Notes: a model not told the origin generated them from the letters alone. Shown: positions 19,023-28,827, counted from the first letter of the stretch. The stretch: DNA of 64,000 nucleotides from Gordonia hongkongensis (GCF_023078355.1 NZ_CP095552.1:1984001-2048000); one strand, 5' to 3'. Translations and numbers: made by a program.

Positions 19023-19263
19023 CGGAGGCCTCCTGCACATCGTGCGGCCCCGGGCCGCTGCCCGGTCCTGTTCACTCCGTTGTCAACACACACTTCTGCC
19101 CCCGAGAACGCGGCGATGCTCACCCGCGGCCCAGGTCCAGAGCCGCTCACATGGATGTGTCGGAGAATCTCGTCGCGCCGTGACAGACGCCGGGATCCGG
19201 TCCGAACTGTGACCCACCATACATATGGGTCTGACGTCCCAGACACGAACCCGGCTTTTGGTG

Positions 19264-19779
19264 TCAGTGATCCTTGGAACCGCGGCGGCCGGATTCGTCG
19301 CCGGCGGGGGCGCCGAGCCGTTCGGTGAGTTCGTCGAGCAGGTCGTCCAGTTCTTTGCGCAGGTAGTCGCGCGTGACGGTGTCGCCGACCGCGAGACGGA
19401 CCGCGGCGAGCTCCCGGGCCAGGAACTCGGTGTCGGCCTTCGTCTGGGCGGACCGCATCCGGTCCTCTTCCAGCGACACCCGGTCGCGGTTCTCCTGCCG
19501 GTTCTGGGCCAGCAGGATCAGCGGCGCCGCGTACGCCGCCTGCGTCGAGAACGCGAGGTTCAGCAGGATGAACGGGTACGGGTCCCACTGGATCGACACC
19601 GCGACCAGGTTCAGCACGATCCACACGATGACGATGACCGTCTGGATCGCCAGATATCGTCCGGTGCCCAGGAACCGGGCGATCCGCTCGCTGTACATCC
19701 CGACGACGTCGGAGTCGAGATTGAACGAGATCGTGCGGCGGGTGCTGGGGGTGTCGAGCTTGCGTCCCGGTTCGCTCAT
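19264..19779 (-). CDS. DUF1003 membrane protein
   Basis: This 171-residue protein has two membrane helices (about 45-62 and 67-92, with the DUF1003 core WDPYPFILLNLAFSTQAAYAAPLILLAQNRQ) and a charged C-terminal coiled-coil-like tail. It corresponds to Rv1231c. Function is unknown. Its ATG overlaps the stop of the MgtE-N/CBS gene (ATGA), and the conserved pairing of the two suggests a shared role, perhaps in divalent-cation handling. Confidence 0.9.
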   Translation of the reverse strand: MSEPGRKLDTPSTRRTISFNLDSDVVGMYSERIARFLGTGRYLAIQTVIVIVWIVLNLVAVSIQWDPYPFILLNLAFSTQAAYAAPLILLAQNRQENRDRVSLEEDRMRSAQTKADTEFLARELAAVRLAVGDTVTRDYLRKELDDLLDELTERLGAPAGDESGRRGSKDH

Positions 19780-21122
19780 CGGATCCGCACCTGGGGGCCG
19801 CCCGATGCCGGTTCCGGGCCACTCCCGACGCCGTACCCGTCGGCCTCGACGACGTCCTCGGGTTCGGTCTCACGCCAGTCGCGCGGCAGGATCTCGTCGA
19901 GCAGGTCGTCGACGCTCACCGCGCCGAGCAGGTGGCCGGCCTCGTCCACGACGGGGCCGCACACCAGGTTGTAGGTCGCGAAATATCTCGTCATCGTCTC
20001 CAGGGAGTCCTCGGGATGGAGTTGGGCGAGGTCGGTGTCCAGGATGCCGCCGACCAGGTGCGCGGGCGGTTCCCGGAGCAGGGCCTGCAGATGCACGCAT
20101 CCGAGATACTTGCCGGTCGGTGTCGAAGTGGGCGGGCGGACGACGAACACCAGACTCGCCGCGGCCGGCGTCAGGTCGGGGTTGCGGACCCGGGCGAGGG
20201 CCTCGGCGATGGTGGTCGATGCGGTGACCACGATCGGCTCCGAGGTCATCACGCCGCCCGCGGTGTCGGGGGAGTGCAGCAGGAGTCGGCGGAGGGGCTC
20301 GGACTCCACGGGGTCCATCTCCTCGAGGAAGGCCTCGGCCTCGGTGTCGGGCAGTTCGCCGAGGAGGTCGGCGGCGTCGTCGGGGTCCATCGCCTCGAGG
20401 ATGTCGACAGCGCGGTCGCGTCCGAGCGCGGCCAGCACCTCTTTCTGGTCGTCGGGCGGCAACTCCTGCAGCACGTCGGCGAGCCGTTCGTCGTCGAGGG
20501 CCGAGGCGATCTCGTCGCGTCGTTTCGCGGGCAGTTCGCGCAGGGCGTTGGCGACGTCGGCCGGGCGCATGCCCTCGAACTGCAGGAGGGCCTGCGCGAC
20601 TCCTTGTCCGGGCAGGTTCAGCGAGCTCTGGGTGATGCCCTGCACGCTGGACCACTCCACGACCTGTGTCTCGTGGCGCCGGCGCAGGCCGCGACGTCCC
20701 GCCCGGATCGCGACGCGGGAGACGACCCAATCGCGGGTCCGGGTCTTCTCGATCCCGAGGTCGATCACCGTCACGTCGGCGTCGGCGAGCTCGGGGAGAT
20801 CCGGATCGACGACCCGGACGTGGGTGTCGAGGACCTGTCCGATGGCGAGCGCCTCGCCGGGGCGCAGATGGAGTCGGCGGAGGCTCACGGTGCCGGTGTT
20901 GAGGGCCACGGCCTGGGGCTCGATCGCGGTCACCCGCAGCATCGGCACGAAAATCCTACGCCGAGTGGTCAATTCGACCGCGAGACCGAGGACGCGCGGT
21001 TGCTGCCCGGACATGCGGATCGAGATCACCACGTCGCGGACGCGTCCGATGGACTCGCCGTCGGGACCAAGGACGGCCAACCCGACTAATCTGGCCACGA
21101 ACACCTTGCTCACCGACGACAT
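19776..21122 (-). CDS. PRC-barrel/MgtE-N/CBS domain protein (Rv1232c-like)
   Basis: This 448-residue soluble protein has PRC-barrel-like strands at the N-terminus (VGLAVLGPDGESIGRVRDVV), an MgtE_N superhelix in the middle (repeats such as LADVLQELPPDDQKEVLAAL and AVDILEAMDPDDAADLLGEL) and two CBS domains (MTSEPIVVTASTTIAEAL and the C-terminal VCGPVVDEAGHLLGAVSVDDLLDEIL). It has the cytosolic Mg-sensing part of an MgtE transporter without the channel. It starts at ATG 21122 and overlaps the DUF1003 gene by four bases. Confidence 0.9.
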   Translation of the reverse strand: MSSVSKVFVARLVGLAVLGPDGESIGRVRDVVISIRMSGQQPRVLGLAVELTTRRRIFVPMLRVTAIEPQAVALNTGTVSLRRLHLRPGEALAIGQVLDTHVRVVDPDLPELADADVTVIDLGIEKTRTRDWVVSRVAIRAGRRGLRRRHETQVVEWSSVQGITQSSLNLPGQGVAQALLQFEGMRPADVANALRELPAKRRDEIASALDDERLADVLQELPPDDQKEVLAALGRDRAVDILEAMDPDDAADLLGELPDTEAEAFLEEMDPVESEPLRRLLLHSPDTAGGVMTSEPIVVTASTTIAEALARVRNPDLTPAAASLVFVVRPPTSTPTGKYLGCVHLQALLREPPAHLVGGILDTDLAQLHPEDSLETMTRYFATYNLVCGPVVDEAGHLLGAVSVDDLLDEILPRDWRETEPEDVVEADGYGVGSGPEPASGGPQVRIR

Positions 21123-21257
21123 GGGAGTAAGGGTAGTGCCATCGGTGCAGCGGAGGCCGACGGCAGACACGAACGCCCACCGGTGGGAGACCAGTCCCAC
21201 TGTCGGGTCTCACCGCGACGTTCAGCACTGGAGTCTGACAACAGGGAAGGCCCCGAT

Positions 21258-21746
21258 ATGACCAATCCCATGCGCCCGAGCCGCGAGACGCCGGGACTCC
21301 CCACCCCGCCCAAGGGCTGGCCGATCGGTTCGTACGGAACCTACGCCGAGGCCCAGCGCGCGGTGGACTTCCTCTCCGACGAGAACTTCACTGTCCAGGA
21401 CGTCACCATCGTGGGCGTCGATCTGATGCAGGTCGAGCGGGTCATCGGCCGGCTGACGTGGGGCAAGGTGATCGGCGGCGGGCTGGTCTCGGGTGCCTGG
21501 CTCGGCTTCTTCTTCGGCTGTCTGGTGGCGCTCGTCTTCGCCGGTTCGCCCATTGCGCCCATCCTGGTGGGCATCGTCGGCGGCATGGTCTTCGGTGTGA
21601 TCTCCGCGACCATTCCGTACGCGGCGACCCGGGGCCAGCGGGATTTCGCGTCGACCATGCAGCTGGTCGCCGGCCGCTATGACGTGCTGTGCGACCCGAA
21701 AAGCGCAGAGAAGGCGCGCGACATGCTCGCCCGTCTCACCTTCTGA
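21258..21746 (+). CDS. General stress protein 17M-like membrane protein (Rv1234-like)
   Basis: This 162-residue protein has the GSP17M-type N-terminal fold (YGTYAEAQRAVDFLSDENFTVQDVTIVGVDL) followed by two glycine-rich membrane helices (about 70-95 and 98-120). It sits immediately upstream of the trehalose importer, as Rv1234 does in M. tuberculosis. The function is unknown. The ATG at 21258 has GGGAAGGCC nearby as a weak ribosome site. Confidence 0.87.
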   Translation: MTNPMRPSRETPGLPTPPKGWPIGSYGTYAEAQRAVDFLSDENFTVQDVTIVGVDLMQVERVIGRLTWGKVIGGGLVSGAWLGFFFGCLVALVFAGSPIAPILVGIVGGMVFGVISATIPYAATRGQRDFASTMQLVAGRYDVLCDPKSAEKARDMLARLTF

Positions 21747-21816
21747 CGTCGCCTCCCGCGGTCGGACACGGAGCGATCACAATCGCCCGCGGAATGGCAC
21801 GCCCATGCCGAATGTG

Positions 21817-21844
21817 TTGCATGTCACGAATCCTCACGTATAGC
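21817..21844 (+). promoter_or_regulatory. Candidate housekeeping promoter of lpqY-sugABC
   Basis: A TTGCAT hexamer (21817-21822), a 16-base spacer and TATAGC (21839-21844) resemble a SigA promoter. It is placed 65 bases before the lpqY GTG in an AT-richer patch of an otherwise very GC-rich region. It is a motif match only. Confidence 0.4.
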
Positions 21845-21909
21845 GTTGCTCTTCGGACGCTCACGGCGGAGCACCGCTGCGGCGCCGCGTACGACATCGA
21901 GGAGGCTGC

Positions 21910-23379
21910 GTGCGGAGCAGGGTCAGCACGGACGGATCCATCAGCACCGACGGATCTACCAGGCGCGTGAGACGAAAGGTCCTCGCCGCGGCGGTGGCAG
22001 CGGTGGCCATGCTGCCCGTGCTGTCCGCGTGCGGCTCGGGATATGAAGCGGGCGTACTCAATTTCTATCCGCCGGCCGACGGTGCGGACACCTTCGCCGA
22101 GATCGGCGACAAATGCTCGGCCGATTCCGGTGGTGCGTACAAGGTCGTGACCACCCCGTTGCCCAAGGGCGCCGACGATCAGCGTTTGCAGCTCGCACGG
22201 CGCCTCGCGGGCAACGACAGCGGGCTGGACCTGATGGGCATGGACGTGGTGTGGACGGCCGAATTCGCCGACGCGGGTTGGATGGTGCCGGTCCCCGACG
22301 CCATGGCCGCCGAGGTGTCGGCGCGCACCCTGGGCGGTCCGCTCGACACCGCGGTCTGGAAGACCGACGACGACGAGCGGGAACGGCTCTACGCCATCCC
22401 GTTCTCCACGAACACCCAATTGCTCTGGTACCGACCGGATGTGCTCGTCGAAGACGTCGACCGCCGGCGCCCGGCGTCGACGTGGAACGGCATGCTCGAG
22501 GACGCGCTCGTCAGCGGTCGCAACGGCGGACCGACCTACATCATGGTGCAGGGCAGGCAGTACGAAGGCCTGATGGTGTGGTTCAACTCGGTACTCGCCA
22601 GCGCCGGTGGGCAGATCGTCGACCCGGACGACCCCGACAAGGTCACCCTCAACGACACCCCCGAACACCGCGCCGCGACGGTCCGCGCCCTGGAGACGCT
22701 GAAGCGGGTCGCCACCGCGCCCGGTGCCGATCCGTCGCTGACCAACTCCGACGAGGGCGCCGCACGGCTCGGCATGGAGAGCGGTGAGGCCCTGTACCAG
22801 GTGAACTGGCCGTTCGTCTTCGCCGGGATGCGCGAGAACGCCGTGGCGGGCAGCGTCGCCTTCCTCGACCTCACCGAATACGCGAACCTGTACGCGGACA
22901 CCGCGAATCCGCCGACCCCGGCGCAGGTGGTCCCGCTCAACCGCGAGATGCGGCGGGTCTTCGATTTCGCGCCCTATCCGGGCTTCGAGGGACTTCCCAC
23001 CAAGACGACCCTGGGCGGCATCAACATCGCCGTCGCGAGCACCTCGCAACAGCAGGACCTCGCCTACCAGGCCGCCGAGTGCATCACCAGTGAGGCATCG
23101 CAGAAGGCGTTCTCGTTCAGTGCGGGTCCGCCGCCGGTCATCGAGTCCATCTACGACGACGCCGATTTCCGCCTCGCGTACCCGATGGCCGACGAGATCA
23201 AGCGGCAGCTCGAACCCGAGCACGCTGCTCTGCGGCCGAAATCGCCCGACTATCAAGCAATCTCGACGCTGCTGCAGGCCAAGTTGAGCCCGGTCGGCGC
23301 CTGGGAGCCGGAGGCCCTGGTCGACGAGCTCGCCGAAGCGGTCCAGAAGGCCATCGACGGGGAAGGGCTAATCCCGTGA
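21910..23379 (+). CDS. lpqY: Trehalose-binding lipoprotein LpqY
   Basis: This 489-residue extracytoplasmic binding protein belongs to the trehalose ABC importer, which recovers trehalose released from mycolate transfer. The signal peptide ends in the lipobox LSAC, the following mature chain begins GSGYEAGVLNFYPP, and the family-1 solute-binding fold runs to the C-terminus. The GTG at 21910 has GGAGG just upstream; a GTG at 21967 is an alternative. The extra leader comes from an 18-base tandem repeat (21925-21960), read as STDGSI and STDGST, which is not expected in LpqY. It overlaps sugA by four bases. Confidence 0.94.
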   Translation: MRSRVSTDGSISTDGSTRRVRRKVLAAAVAAVAMLPVLSACGSGYEAGVLNFYPPADGADTFAEIGDKCSADSGGAYKVVTTPLPKGADDQRLQLARRLAGNDSGLDLMGMDVVWTAEFADAGWMVPVPDAMAAEVSARTLGGPLDTAVWKTDDDERERLYAIPFSTNTQLLWYRPDVLVEDVDRRRPASTWNGMLEDALVSGRNGGPTYIMVQGRQYEGLMVWFNSVLASAGGQIVDPDDPDKVTLNDTPEHRAATVRALETLKRVATAPGADPSLTNSDEGAARLGMESGEALYQVNWPFVFAGMRENAVAGSVAFLDLTEYANLYADTANPPTPAQVVPLNREMRRVFDFAPYPGFEGLPTKTTLGGINIAVASTSQQQDLAYQAAECITSEASQKAFSFSAGPPPVIESIYDDADFRLAYPMADEIKRQLEPEHAALRPKSPDYQAISTLLQAKLSPVGAWEPEALVDELAEAVQKAIDGEGLIP

Positions 23380-24596
23380 GCGACAACGACACTCCGCGTA
23401 ACGACGCCGAGAACGCGGGCGGCAACCCCGACGACGCGGGGTTCCGTGCCGGGCGACACGCCCTCCCGGAGGATGCGCCACCGCAAACCGGTCCGATCCC
23501 GATCGTCGGTGACACACCCCCGGTGCAGTCCGATCAGGTGTGGACCGCTCCGCCGGGAGGTCGGCACGAGGTGACCGCGGCGTCGTCGCACACCGACCGG
23601 CCCACCCCGGATCCCGCGCCCGCCTCGCTGTCGAAGCCGGCGACCGGGACGGGCGGGGGTACCGCGGTGATCGATCGGCCCCGGGCCGACACGCCGCCGG
23701 CCGCCCCGCGCAGGCGCAGCGAGGGCAAAACCGCCGAGCGCCGGCTGGCCTTCTGGCTCGTGGCGCCGGCCGCACTGATGATGCTCTTGGTCACCGGATA
23801 CCCGATCGTGTACGCGGTCTGGCTGTCGCTGAACAAGATGAGCCTCTCGGCGCCGGGGGAACGCGAGTTCGTCTGGTTCGCCAACTACGCCACCGTCCTC
23901 ACCGACAACTACTGGTGGACGGCCTTTGCCGTCACGGTCGGCATCACGGTCGTGTCGGTACTCATCGAACTCGTGCTGGGCATGGCGATCGCGCTCGTCA
24001 TGCACCGGACGATCTTCGGGCGGGGCACCATCCGCACCGTCGTCCTGATCCCGTACGGCATCGTCACCGTGGCGGCGGCGTTCTCCTGGTACTACGCGTG
24101 GACGCCGGGCACCGGATATCTCGCCAACCTGCTACCCGACGGCACCGCACCGCTCACCGAGCAGTGGCCGTCGCTGGCGATCATCGTCCTCGCCGAGGTC
24201 TGGAAGACGACGCCGTTCATGGCCCTGCTCCTGCTGGCCGGCCTCGCGCTCGTCCCGGACGACCTGCTCAAGGCGGCCCAGGTCGACGGCGCCGGGGCGT
24301 GGACGAGACTGTGGCGCATCATCCTTCCGCTGATGAAGCCGGCGATCCTGGTGGCGCTGCTGTTCCGCACACTCGACGCGTTCCGCGTGTTCGACAACAT
24401 CTACGTCCTCACCAGCGGGTCCAACAACACCTACTCGGTGTCGATGCTGGGTTACGACAATCTGTTCGGCGCCTTCAATCTCGGCGTCGGCTCGGCGATC
24501 TCGATTCTGATCTTCATCTGTGTCGCGATCATCGCGTTCGTGTTCATCAAGGGGTTCGGCACCGCCGCACCGGGTTCCGACGACGAGGGGAGGTAA
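23376..24596 (+). CDS. sugA: Trehalose ABC importer permease SugA
   Basis: This 406-residue MalF-type permease has six membrane helices and the EAA loop ([24 protein letters not shown]) that contacts SugC. The core from [14 protein letters not shown] onward is very close to M. tuberculosis SugA. An acidic, Pro/Thr-rich cytoplasmic extension of about 120 residues precedes the first helix and is about 100 residues longer than in M. tuberculosis. The GTG overlaps the lpqY stop (GTGA), so translation is coupled. Confidence 0.95.
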   Translation: MSDNDTPRNDAENAGGNPDDAGFRAGRHALPEDAPPQTGPIPIVGDTPPVQSDQVWTAPPGGRHEVTAASSHTDRPTPDPAPASLSKPATGTGGGTAVIDRPRADTPPAAPRRRSEGKTAERRLAFWLVAPAALMMLLVTGYPIVYAVWLSLNKMSLSAPGEREFVWFANYATVLTDNYWWTAFAVTVGITVVSVLIELVLGMAIALVMHRTIFGRGTIRTVVLIPYGIVTVAAAFSWYYAWTPGTGYLANLLPDGTAPLTEQWPSLAIIVLAEVWKTTPFMALLLLAGLALVPDDLLKAAQVDGAGAWTRLWRIILPLMKPAILVALLFRTLDAFRVFDNIYVLTSGSNNTYSVSMLGYDNLFGAFNLGVGSAISILIFICVAIIAFVFIKGFGTAAPGSDDEGR

Positions 24597-24600
24597 GCCG

Positions 24601-25431
24601 TTGAATGCGAGCGGAAAGTCCAAGGCCTGGTGGTCGATCGCCAACATCCTGGTGATCCTGTATGCACTCATCCCGCTGCTGTGGATCATCAGCCTGTCCT
24701 TCAAGCCGGCGAGCAGCGTGACCGACGGGAAGTTCTGGCCGAGTGAGTTCACCCTCGACAACTACAAGAGCATCTTCGAGACCAGCGCCTTCACCTCGGC
24801 GCTGATCAACTCGATCGGCGTGGGTCTGATCACCACGGTGATCGCGGTGCTCCTGGGGACGATGGCGGCCTATGCGGTGGCCCGCCTGGACTTCCCGGGC
24901 AAGAAGCTCCTGATCGGTGCCGCGCTGCTGATCGCGATGTTCCCCCAGATCTCGCTGGTGACACCGTTGTTCAACATCGAGCGGGCCATCGGGTTGTTCG
25001 ACACCTGGCCCGGCTTGATCCTGCCCTACATCACCTTCGCGCTGCCGCTGGCGATCTACACCTTGTCCGCGTTCTTCCGCGAGATCCCGTGGGAGCTGGA
25101 GAAGGCCGCCAAGATGGACGGCGCCACCCCGTGGCAGGCCTTCCGCAAGGTCATCGCCCCGCTCGCCGCCCCGGGCGTCGTGACGGCGGCGATCCTGGTG
25201 TTCATCTTCGCCTGGAACGACCTGCTCCTGGCACTGTCGCTGACGTCGACCGAACGGGCGATCACCGCGCCGGTGGCGATCGCGAACTTCACCGGCAGTT
25301 CGCAGTTCGAGGAACCGACCGGGTCGATCTCGGCCGCCGCGGTGGTCATCACCATCCCCATCATCATCTTCGTGCTCTTCTTCCAACGTCGAATCGTGGC
25401 CGGCCTGACCTCCGGCGCCGTGAAGGGATAA
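24601..25431 (+). CDS. sugB: Trehalose ABC importer permease SugB
   Basis: This 276-residue MalG-type permease has six membrane helices and the EAA loop [25 protein letters not shown]. The start is a rare TTG at 24601, four bases after the sugA stop. A GAGGGGAGG ribosome site sits just upstream, no ATG or GTG in frame lies nearby, and the resulting length matches M. tuberculosis SugB (274). The ATG at 24605 is out of frame. Confidence 0.93.
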   Translation: MNASGKSKAWWSIANILVILYALIPLLWIISLSFKPASSVTDGKFWPSEFTLDNYKSIFETSAFTSALINSIGVGLITTVIAVLLGTMAAYAVARLDFPGKKLLIGAALLIAMFPQISLVTPLFNIERAIGLFDTWPGLILPYITFALPLAIYTLSAFFREIPWELEKAAKMDGATPWQAFRKVIAPLAAPGVVTAAILVFIFAWNDLLLALSLTSTERAITAPVAIANFTGSSQFEEPTGSISAAAVVITIPIIIFVLFFQRRIVAGLTSGAVKG

Positions 25432-25434
25432 CCC

Positions 25435-26610
25435 ATGGCAGACATCGTTCTGGACAACGTCTCCAAGCAGTATCCCGACGGCTCCACCGCCGTACACGGG
25501 GTCGACATCGAGATCGCCGACGGCGAGTTCGTGATCCTGGTGGGCCCGTCGGGATGCGGTAAGTCGACGACGCTCAACATGATCGCCGGACTTGAGGACA
25601 TCTCCGGCGGCGAGCTGCGGATCGGCGGGGAGCGGGTCAACGAGCGCGCACCCAAGGACCGCGACATCGCGATGGTGTTCCAGAGTTACGCGCTCTACCC
25701 GCACATGTCGGTGCGCGAGAACATCGCCTTCCCACTGACTCTCGCGAAGATGCCGAAGGATCAGGTGGCCGCGAAGGTCGACGAGGCCGCGCGCATCCTC
25801 GACCTCGGGCAGTACCTCGACCGCAAGCCGGCCAATCTCTCCGGCGGTCAGCGGCAGCGCGTGGCGATGGGCCGGGCGATCGTGCGCTCCCCGAAGGCGT
25901 TCCTGATGGACGAGCCGCTGTCGAACCTCGATGCGAAGCTGCGCGTGCAGATGCGTACGGAGATCTCACAGCTGCAGCAGCGCCTGGGGGCCACCACGGT
26001 CTACGTGACCCACGACCAGACCGAGGCGATGACCCTCGGTGACCGGGTCGTCGTGCTGCGCAACGGGTATGTGCAGCAGATCGGTACGCCGCAGGAGCTG
26101 TACAACAATCCGACCAACGTGTTCGTGGCCGGTTTCATCGGCTCCCCGGCGATGAACTTCCTGTCCGGTCGCCTCGGCAGCGAGGGTATCGAGACCGCGA
26201 TCGGCACCATCGTCCTCGACGACCATCGTGCGGTGGTCTCCCGTGCCGGAGACGTCGGCAGTGGCGGCGACGTGCTCATCGGCATCCGGCCCGAGCACCT
26301 CGAAGACGCGTCGCTCGTCGACTCGACGACCCGTGGACACGGCGGGACCTTCGCCGCGAACATCGACGTGCTCGAGTCGATGGGTTCCGACATCTACGCC
26401 TACTTCGGCGTCGGGTCGAGCCGGGCGTCGAGCGACGCCCTCGCGGAGTTGTCCGCCGATTCCGGAACCGATCTCGGCGGCAACCAGTTCATCGCCCGAC
26501 TGTCCCCGGACTCGAAGGTGAGCCGCGGCGGTTCGGCGGAGCTGTTCTACGACGCGTCGAAGATCGCGGTGTTCGACCAGAGCTCGGGGCAGTCCCTGCG
26601 CGTCCGCTAG
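25435..26610 (+). CDS. sugC: Trehalose ABC importer ATPase SugC
   Basis: This 391-residue MalK-type ATPase shows Walker A GPSGCGKST, signature LSGGQRQRVAMGRAI, Walker B AFLMDEPLSNLD, the H-loop VYVTHDQTEA and a C-terminal OB/TOBE domain (FIGSPAMNFLSG onward). It lies three bases after sugB and completes the LpqY-SugABC operon. It converges on the ParB-like gene. Confidence 0.96.
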   Translation: MADIVLDNVSKQYPDGSTAVHGVDIEIADGEFVILVGPSGCGKSTTLNMIAGLEDISGGELRIGGERVNERAPKDRDIAMVFQSYALYPHMSVRENIAFPLTLAKMPKDQVAAKVDEAARILDLGQYLDRKPANLSGGQRQRVAMGRAIVRSPKAFLMDEPLSNLDAKLRVQMRTEISQLQQRLGATTVYVTHDQTEAMTLGDRVVVLRNGYVQQIGTPQELYNNPTNVFVAGFIGSPAMNFLSGRLGSEGIETAIGTIVLDDHRAVVSRAGDVGSGGDVLIGIRPEHLEDASLVDSTTRGHGGTFAANIDVLESMGSDIYAYFGVGSSRASSDALAELSADSGTDLGGNQFIARLSPDSKVSRGGSAELFYDASKIAVFDQSSGQSLRVR

Positions 26611-26638
26611 TGTCCCGCCTGTCCCTGCAGGCGTCGGC

Positions 26639-27496
26639 TCAGCGCCGGCGCCTGCGGGAGTGGTCGAGCAGTTCGTCGAAGACGTGTTCGTCCCAGATGT
26701 GCCTGCGCACAAGCCGATACCGTTCGCAGGCCACCCACATGTACAGCTCGGCGTCGCTGTCGAGGTCGGGCCGGATGCCCGCCCGGCGCGCCATCCGCAC
26801 GACCGGCAGGAACTCCTCACCGAACCAGCGCCGAGCGGTCTCGGTGCGGTTGAGGAACTCGCCGATCTCCTGGCTCAGGCGGAATCCCCACGCCTCGACG
26901 TTCTCGGCGAGTTCGGCGTAGTCGAACGGGAAGCTGAGTCGGATGGCCTCGGCCTGGGACCCCTCGAGCGGCACGCGTGACAGGAAGATCCGACGATGGT
27001 CCTTGAGGACCAGGTCGGAGGTCGCGGTGATGCCCTCGGGGGAGATGCGCGTGTGGATCAGGGTGACGTAGGCGTCGATCGTGACCCAGTTCCGCGCGAT
27101 CGCGATGGACACGCGGTGATGGCCGTCGATGACGAAGTGCATCGATCCGATCCGGTACAGCTGTACCGGAGGGACGGATTCGCCGCGGCGTTGCGCGGCC
27201 GCCAGCCGCTGCCAGCGCTCCCGGCCGCGCGACGAGGTGGGCCGGAAGTAGCGGTCGAAATCCTTGGTGCGGTCGACACTTCCGACGATCGAGGACACCT
27301 CGACGACCTGCAGTCCGAGGGAGGTCTCCCCGGTCCGTCCGAGCGCGGCGACGACCTCGTCGAACGGGAGGATGGTGTTCACGTCGGCGGGCTGACGCAT
27401 GAACCACTGCGCGAGCCGCGCGCGTTCGGCCTGGCGTCGCATCCGGGCGAAGTCGTTCTCCGCGTCGGCGTCGGGAAATCCGGTGTCACGCGCCAT
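26639..27496 (-). CDS. ParB-like nuclease-fold protein
   Basis: This 285-residue protein contains the ParB/Srx core: FVIDGHHRVSIAIARNW is the conserved box, preceded by the beta strand VPPVQLYRIG. There is no helix-turn-helix as in true ParB, so it is probably not a partition protein. Such stand-alone domains may bind CTP or nucleic acid; function here is unknown. It begins inside the end of the metallophosphoesterase gene (11-base overlap), so the two are co-expressed. Confidence 0.72.
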   Translation of the reverse strand: MARDTGFPDADAENDFARMRRQAERARLAQWFMRQPADVNTILPFDEVVAALGRTGETSLGLQVVEVSSIVGSVDRTKDFDRYFRPTSSRGRERWQRLAAAQRRGESVPPVQLYRIGSMHFVIDGHHRVSIAIARNWVTIDAYVTLIHTRISPEGITATSDLVLKDHRRIFLSRVPLEGSQAEAIRLSFPFDYAELAENVEAWGFRLSQEIGEFLNRTETARRWFGEEFLPVVRMARRAGIRPDLDSDAELYMWVACERYRLVRRHIWDEHVFDELLDHSRRRRR

Positions 27497-28175
27497 GTCT
27501 GCGCCTCACGATCTCGACCTCCCGGGTGGCGGGATCGAAGTCGAACTGGCAGTAGCCGACGACGTTCATCGAGGTCGTCGAGGAGCCGATGGGCAGATCA
27601 GCCGGTCGTTCGCCGTACGGATGGACGTGGCCATGGACCAGCAGCGCCGGTTGCAGCGACCGGACCAGCGGGTGGAAGCAGTCGAAACCCCGGTGCGGCA
27701 GATCGTCGCGGTCGCCGACGCCGCGGGCCGGGCTGTGCGTGAGCAGGATGTCGGCGCCGCGGGGAGGTGACAGCGCGGTGGTGCATCGCAACCGGAGGGA
27801 CCGCAACCGCTGCTGGGTGTCGGTGTACTGGTTGGTGCCGTTGTTGTAGCGGCGACTGCCGCCGAGGCCGCTGATACGGAGTCCGGCGACCGTCACGGTC
27901 CGGCCGTCGGCGTTGACCGCACCGCACGGTCCGGGGTCCTCGACGGGGAGCCCGGCGCGCGTCCAGCCGGTGCGGCCGCGGCGGTACCCGCGCAGGTCCC
28001 GGTCGTGATTGCCGGGCACGAACACGCACGGCGCGTCGCACAGCGACGACAGGATCTCGAGGTACTCGAACGGGAGGTCACCCGCACCGAGGATGAGGTC
28101 GGGACGGGACTCGATCCCCACCCCGAAGGTGAGGGAGTCCACCACCTCGTCGGCGACCGCCAGAACCCGGACCAT
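27486..28175 (-). CDS. Calcineurin-like metallophosphoesterase with altered first metal motif
   Basis: This 229-residue protein shows GAGDL (D33), GNHD (55-58), LTHSPARG and VHGHVHPYGE, four of the five metallophosphoesterase motifs. The usual first motif DxH is replaced by ADEVVD at residues 8-13, so the metal-1 histidine is missing. It may have a modified dinuclear site or use another ligand. The substrate is unknown. It is the first gene of a two-gene operon with the ParB-like gene. Confidence 0.82.
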   Translation of the reverse strand: MVRVLAVADEVVDSLTFGVGIESRPDLILGAGDLPFEYLEILSSLCDAPCVFVPGNHDRDLRGYRRGRTGWTRAGLPVEDPGPCGAVNADGRTVTVAGLRISGLGGSRRYNNGTNQYTDTQQRLRSLRLRCTTALSPPRGADILLTHSPARGVGDRDDLPHRGFDCFHPLVRSLQPALLVHGHVHPYGERPADLPIGSSTTSMNVVGYCQFDFDPATREVEIVRRRHGA

Positions 28176-28233
28176 TGCTCCAGGCTAGAGGAGCACCCCG
28201 GGCCCGTGCGCCGGAGTCGGTAGCCTGTCGGAT

Positions 28234-28827
28234 GTGAGCGAAGCCGTGACTGAGGTCGTCGGACGATTTCTCGAAGACCGGCTGGGGGCGACCCCCCAAC
28301 GCGCGTCGGTGACGTTCCTCGGTGTCGAACCGATCGACGTCCTGCGGTTCGTGCCCGACGAGGCCGGAGATCGGGGCGAGGTGGTCTACGTGACGTCGGG
28401 GTGCGCACGGCACCCGATGTCCGATCCCACCGACCTGCACGCCGATCCGGTCCGCGGCCCCCGTGCCGAACTCGTCGTGCGCGTGTCGTCGGGAACGCCG
28501 CTGCCCGGTCTGCACAAGCGCATGGCGACGCTGGCAGCCGCGCCGGCGGTCGAGGGCCTCGTCATCGCCGCCGATGCACTCGTCGACCTCGGCGAACCCT
28601 TGTGGGACGGTTCGCCGTTCACCGCGGTCCTGCTCGAGGCGGACGAACTGGGGATGGTCGAGCTGCCCACGCCCATGGACCCGGTCAGCATGCTCCGGGC
28701 GGTGCCGATCACCGCCAACGAGGCCGCGTGGGTCCGATTGAAGGGTGCCGACGCACTCCGCGAGGCCTGGCGTGAGGCGGGTATCGATGTGCGGCGGCCG
28801 GATCGGGCCTCGGCAACCCCGGCCTGA
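28234..28827 (+). CDS. Suppressor-of-fused (SUFU) domain protein
   Basis: This 197-residue cytosolic protein matches the bacterial SUFU domain by its overall pattern: VTFLGVEPIDVLRFVPDE, a central VYVTSGCARHPMSDP, RAELVVRVSSG and a late FTAVLLEADELGMVELPTP. Bacterial SUFU proteins are often linked to interbacterial toxin immunity, but nothing toxin-like lies next to this one. It starts at a GTG. It is divergent from the metallophosphoesterase gene. Confidence 0.7.
   Translation: MSEAVTEVVGRFLEDRLGATPQRASVTFLGVEPIDVLRFVPDEAGDRGEVVYVTSGCARHPMSDPTDLHADPVRGPRAELVVRVSSGTPLPGLHKRMATLAAAPAVEGLVIAADALVDLGEPLWDGSPFTAVLLEADELGMVELPTPMDPVSMLRAVPITANEAAWVRLKGADALREAWREAGIDVRRPDRASATPA

Noticed and set aside
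16695..19040. A single 781-residue transglycosylase-Mrp fusion protein
   Set aside because: It would join an exported enzyme to a cytosolic ATPase; the join lies in a frame with non-coding character and is explained by one missing base.
28234..28827. A toxin-immunity pair based on the SUFU domain
   Set aside because: No toxin, WXG100 or polymorphic-toxin gene lies next to it.
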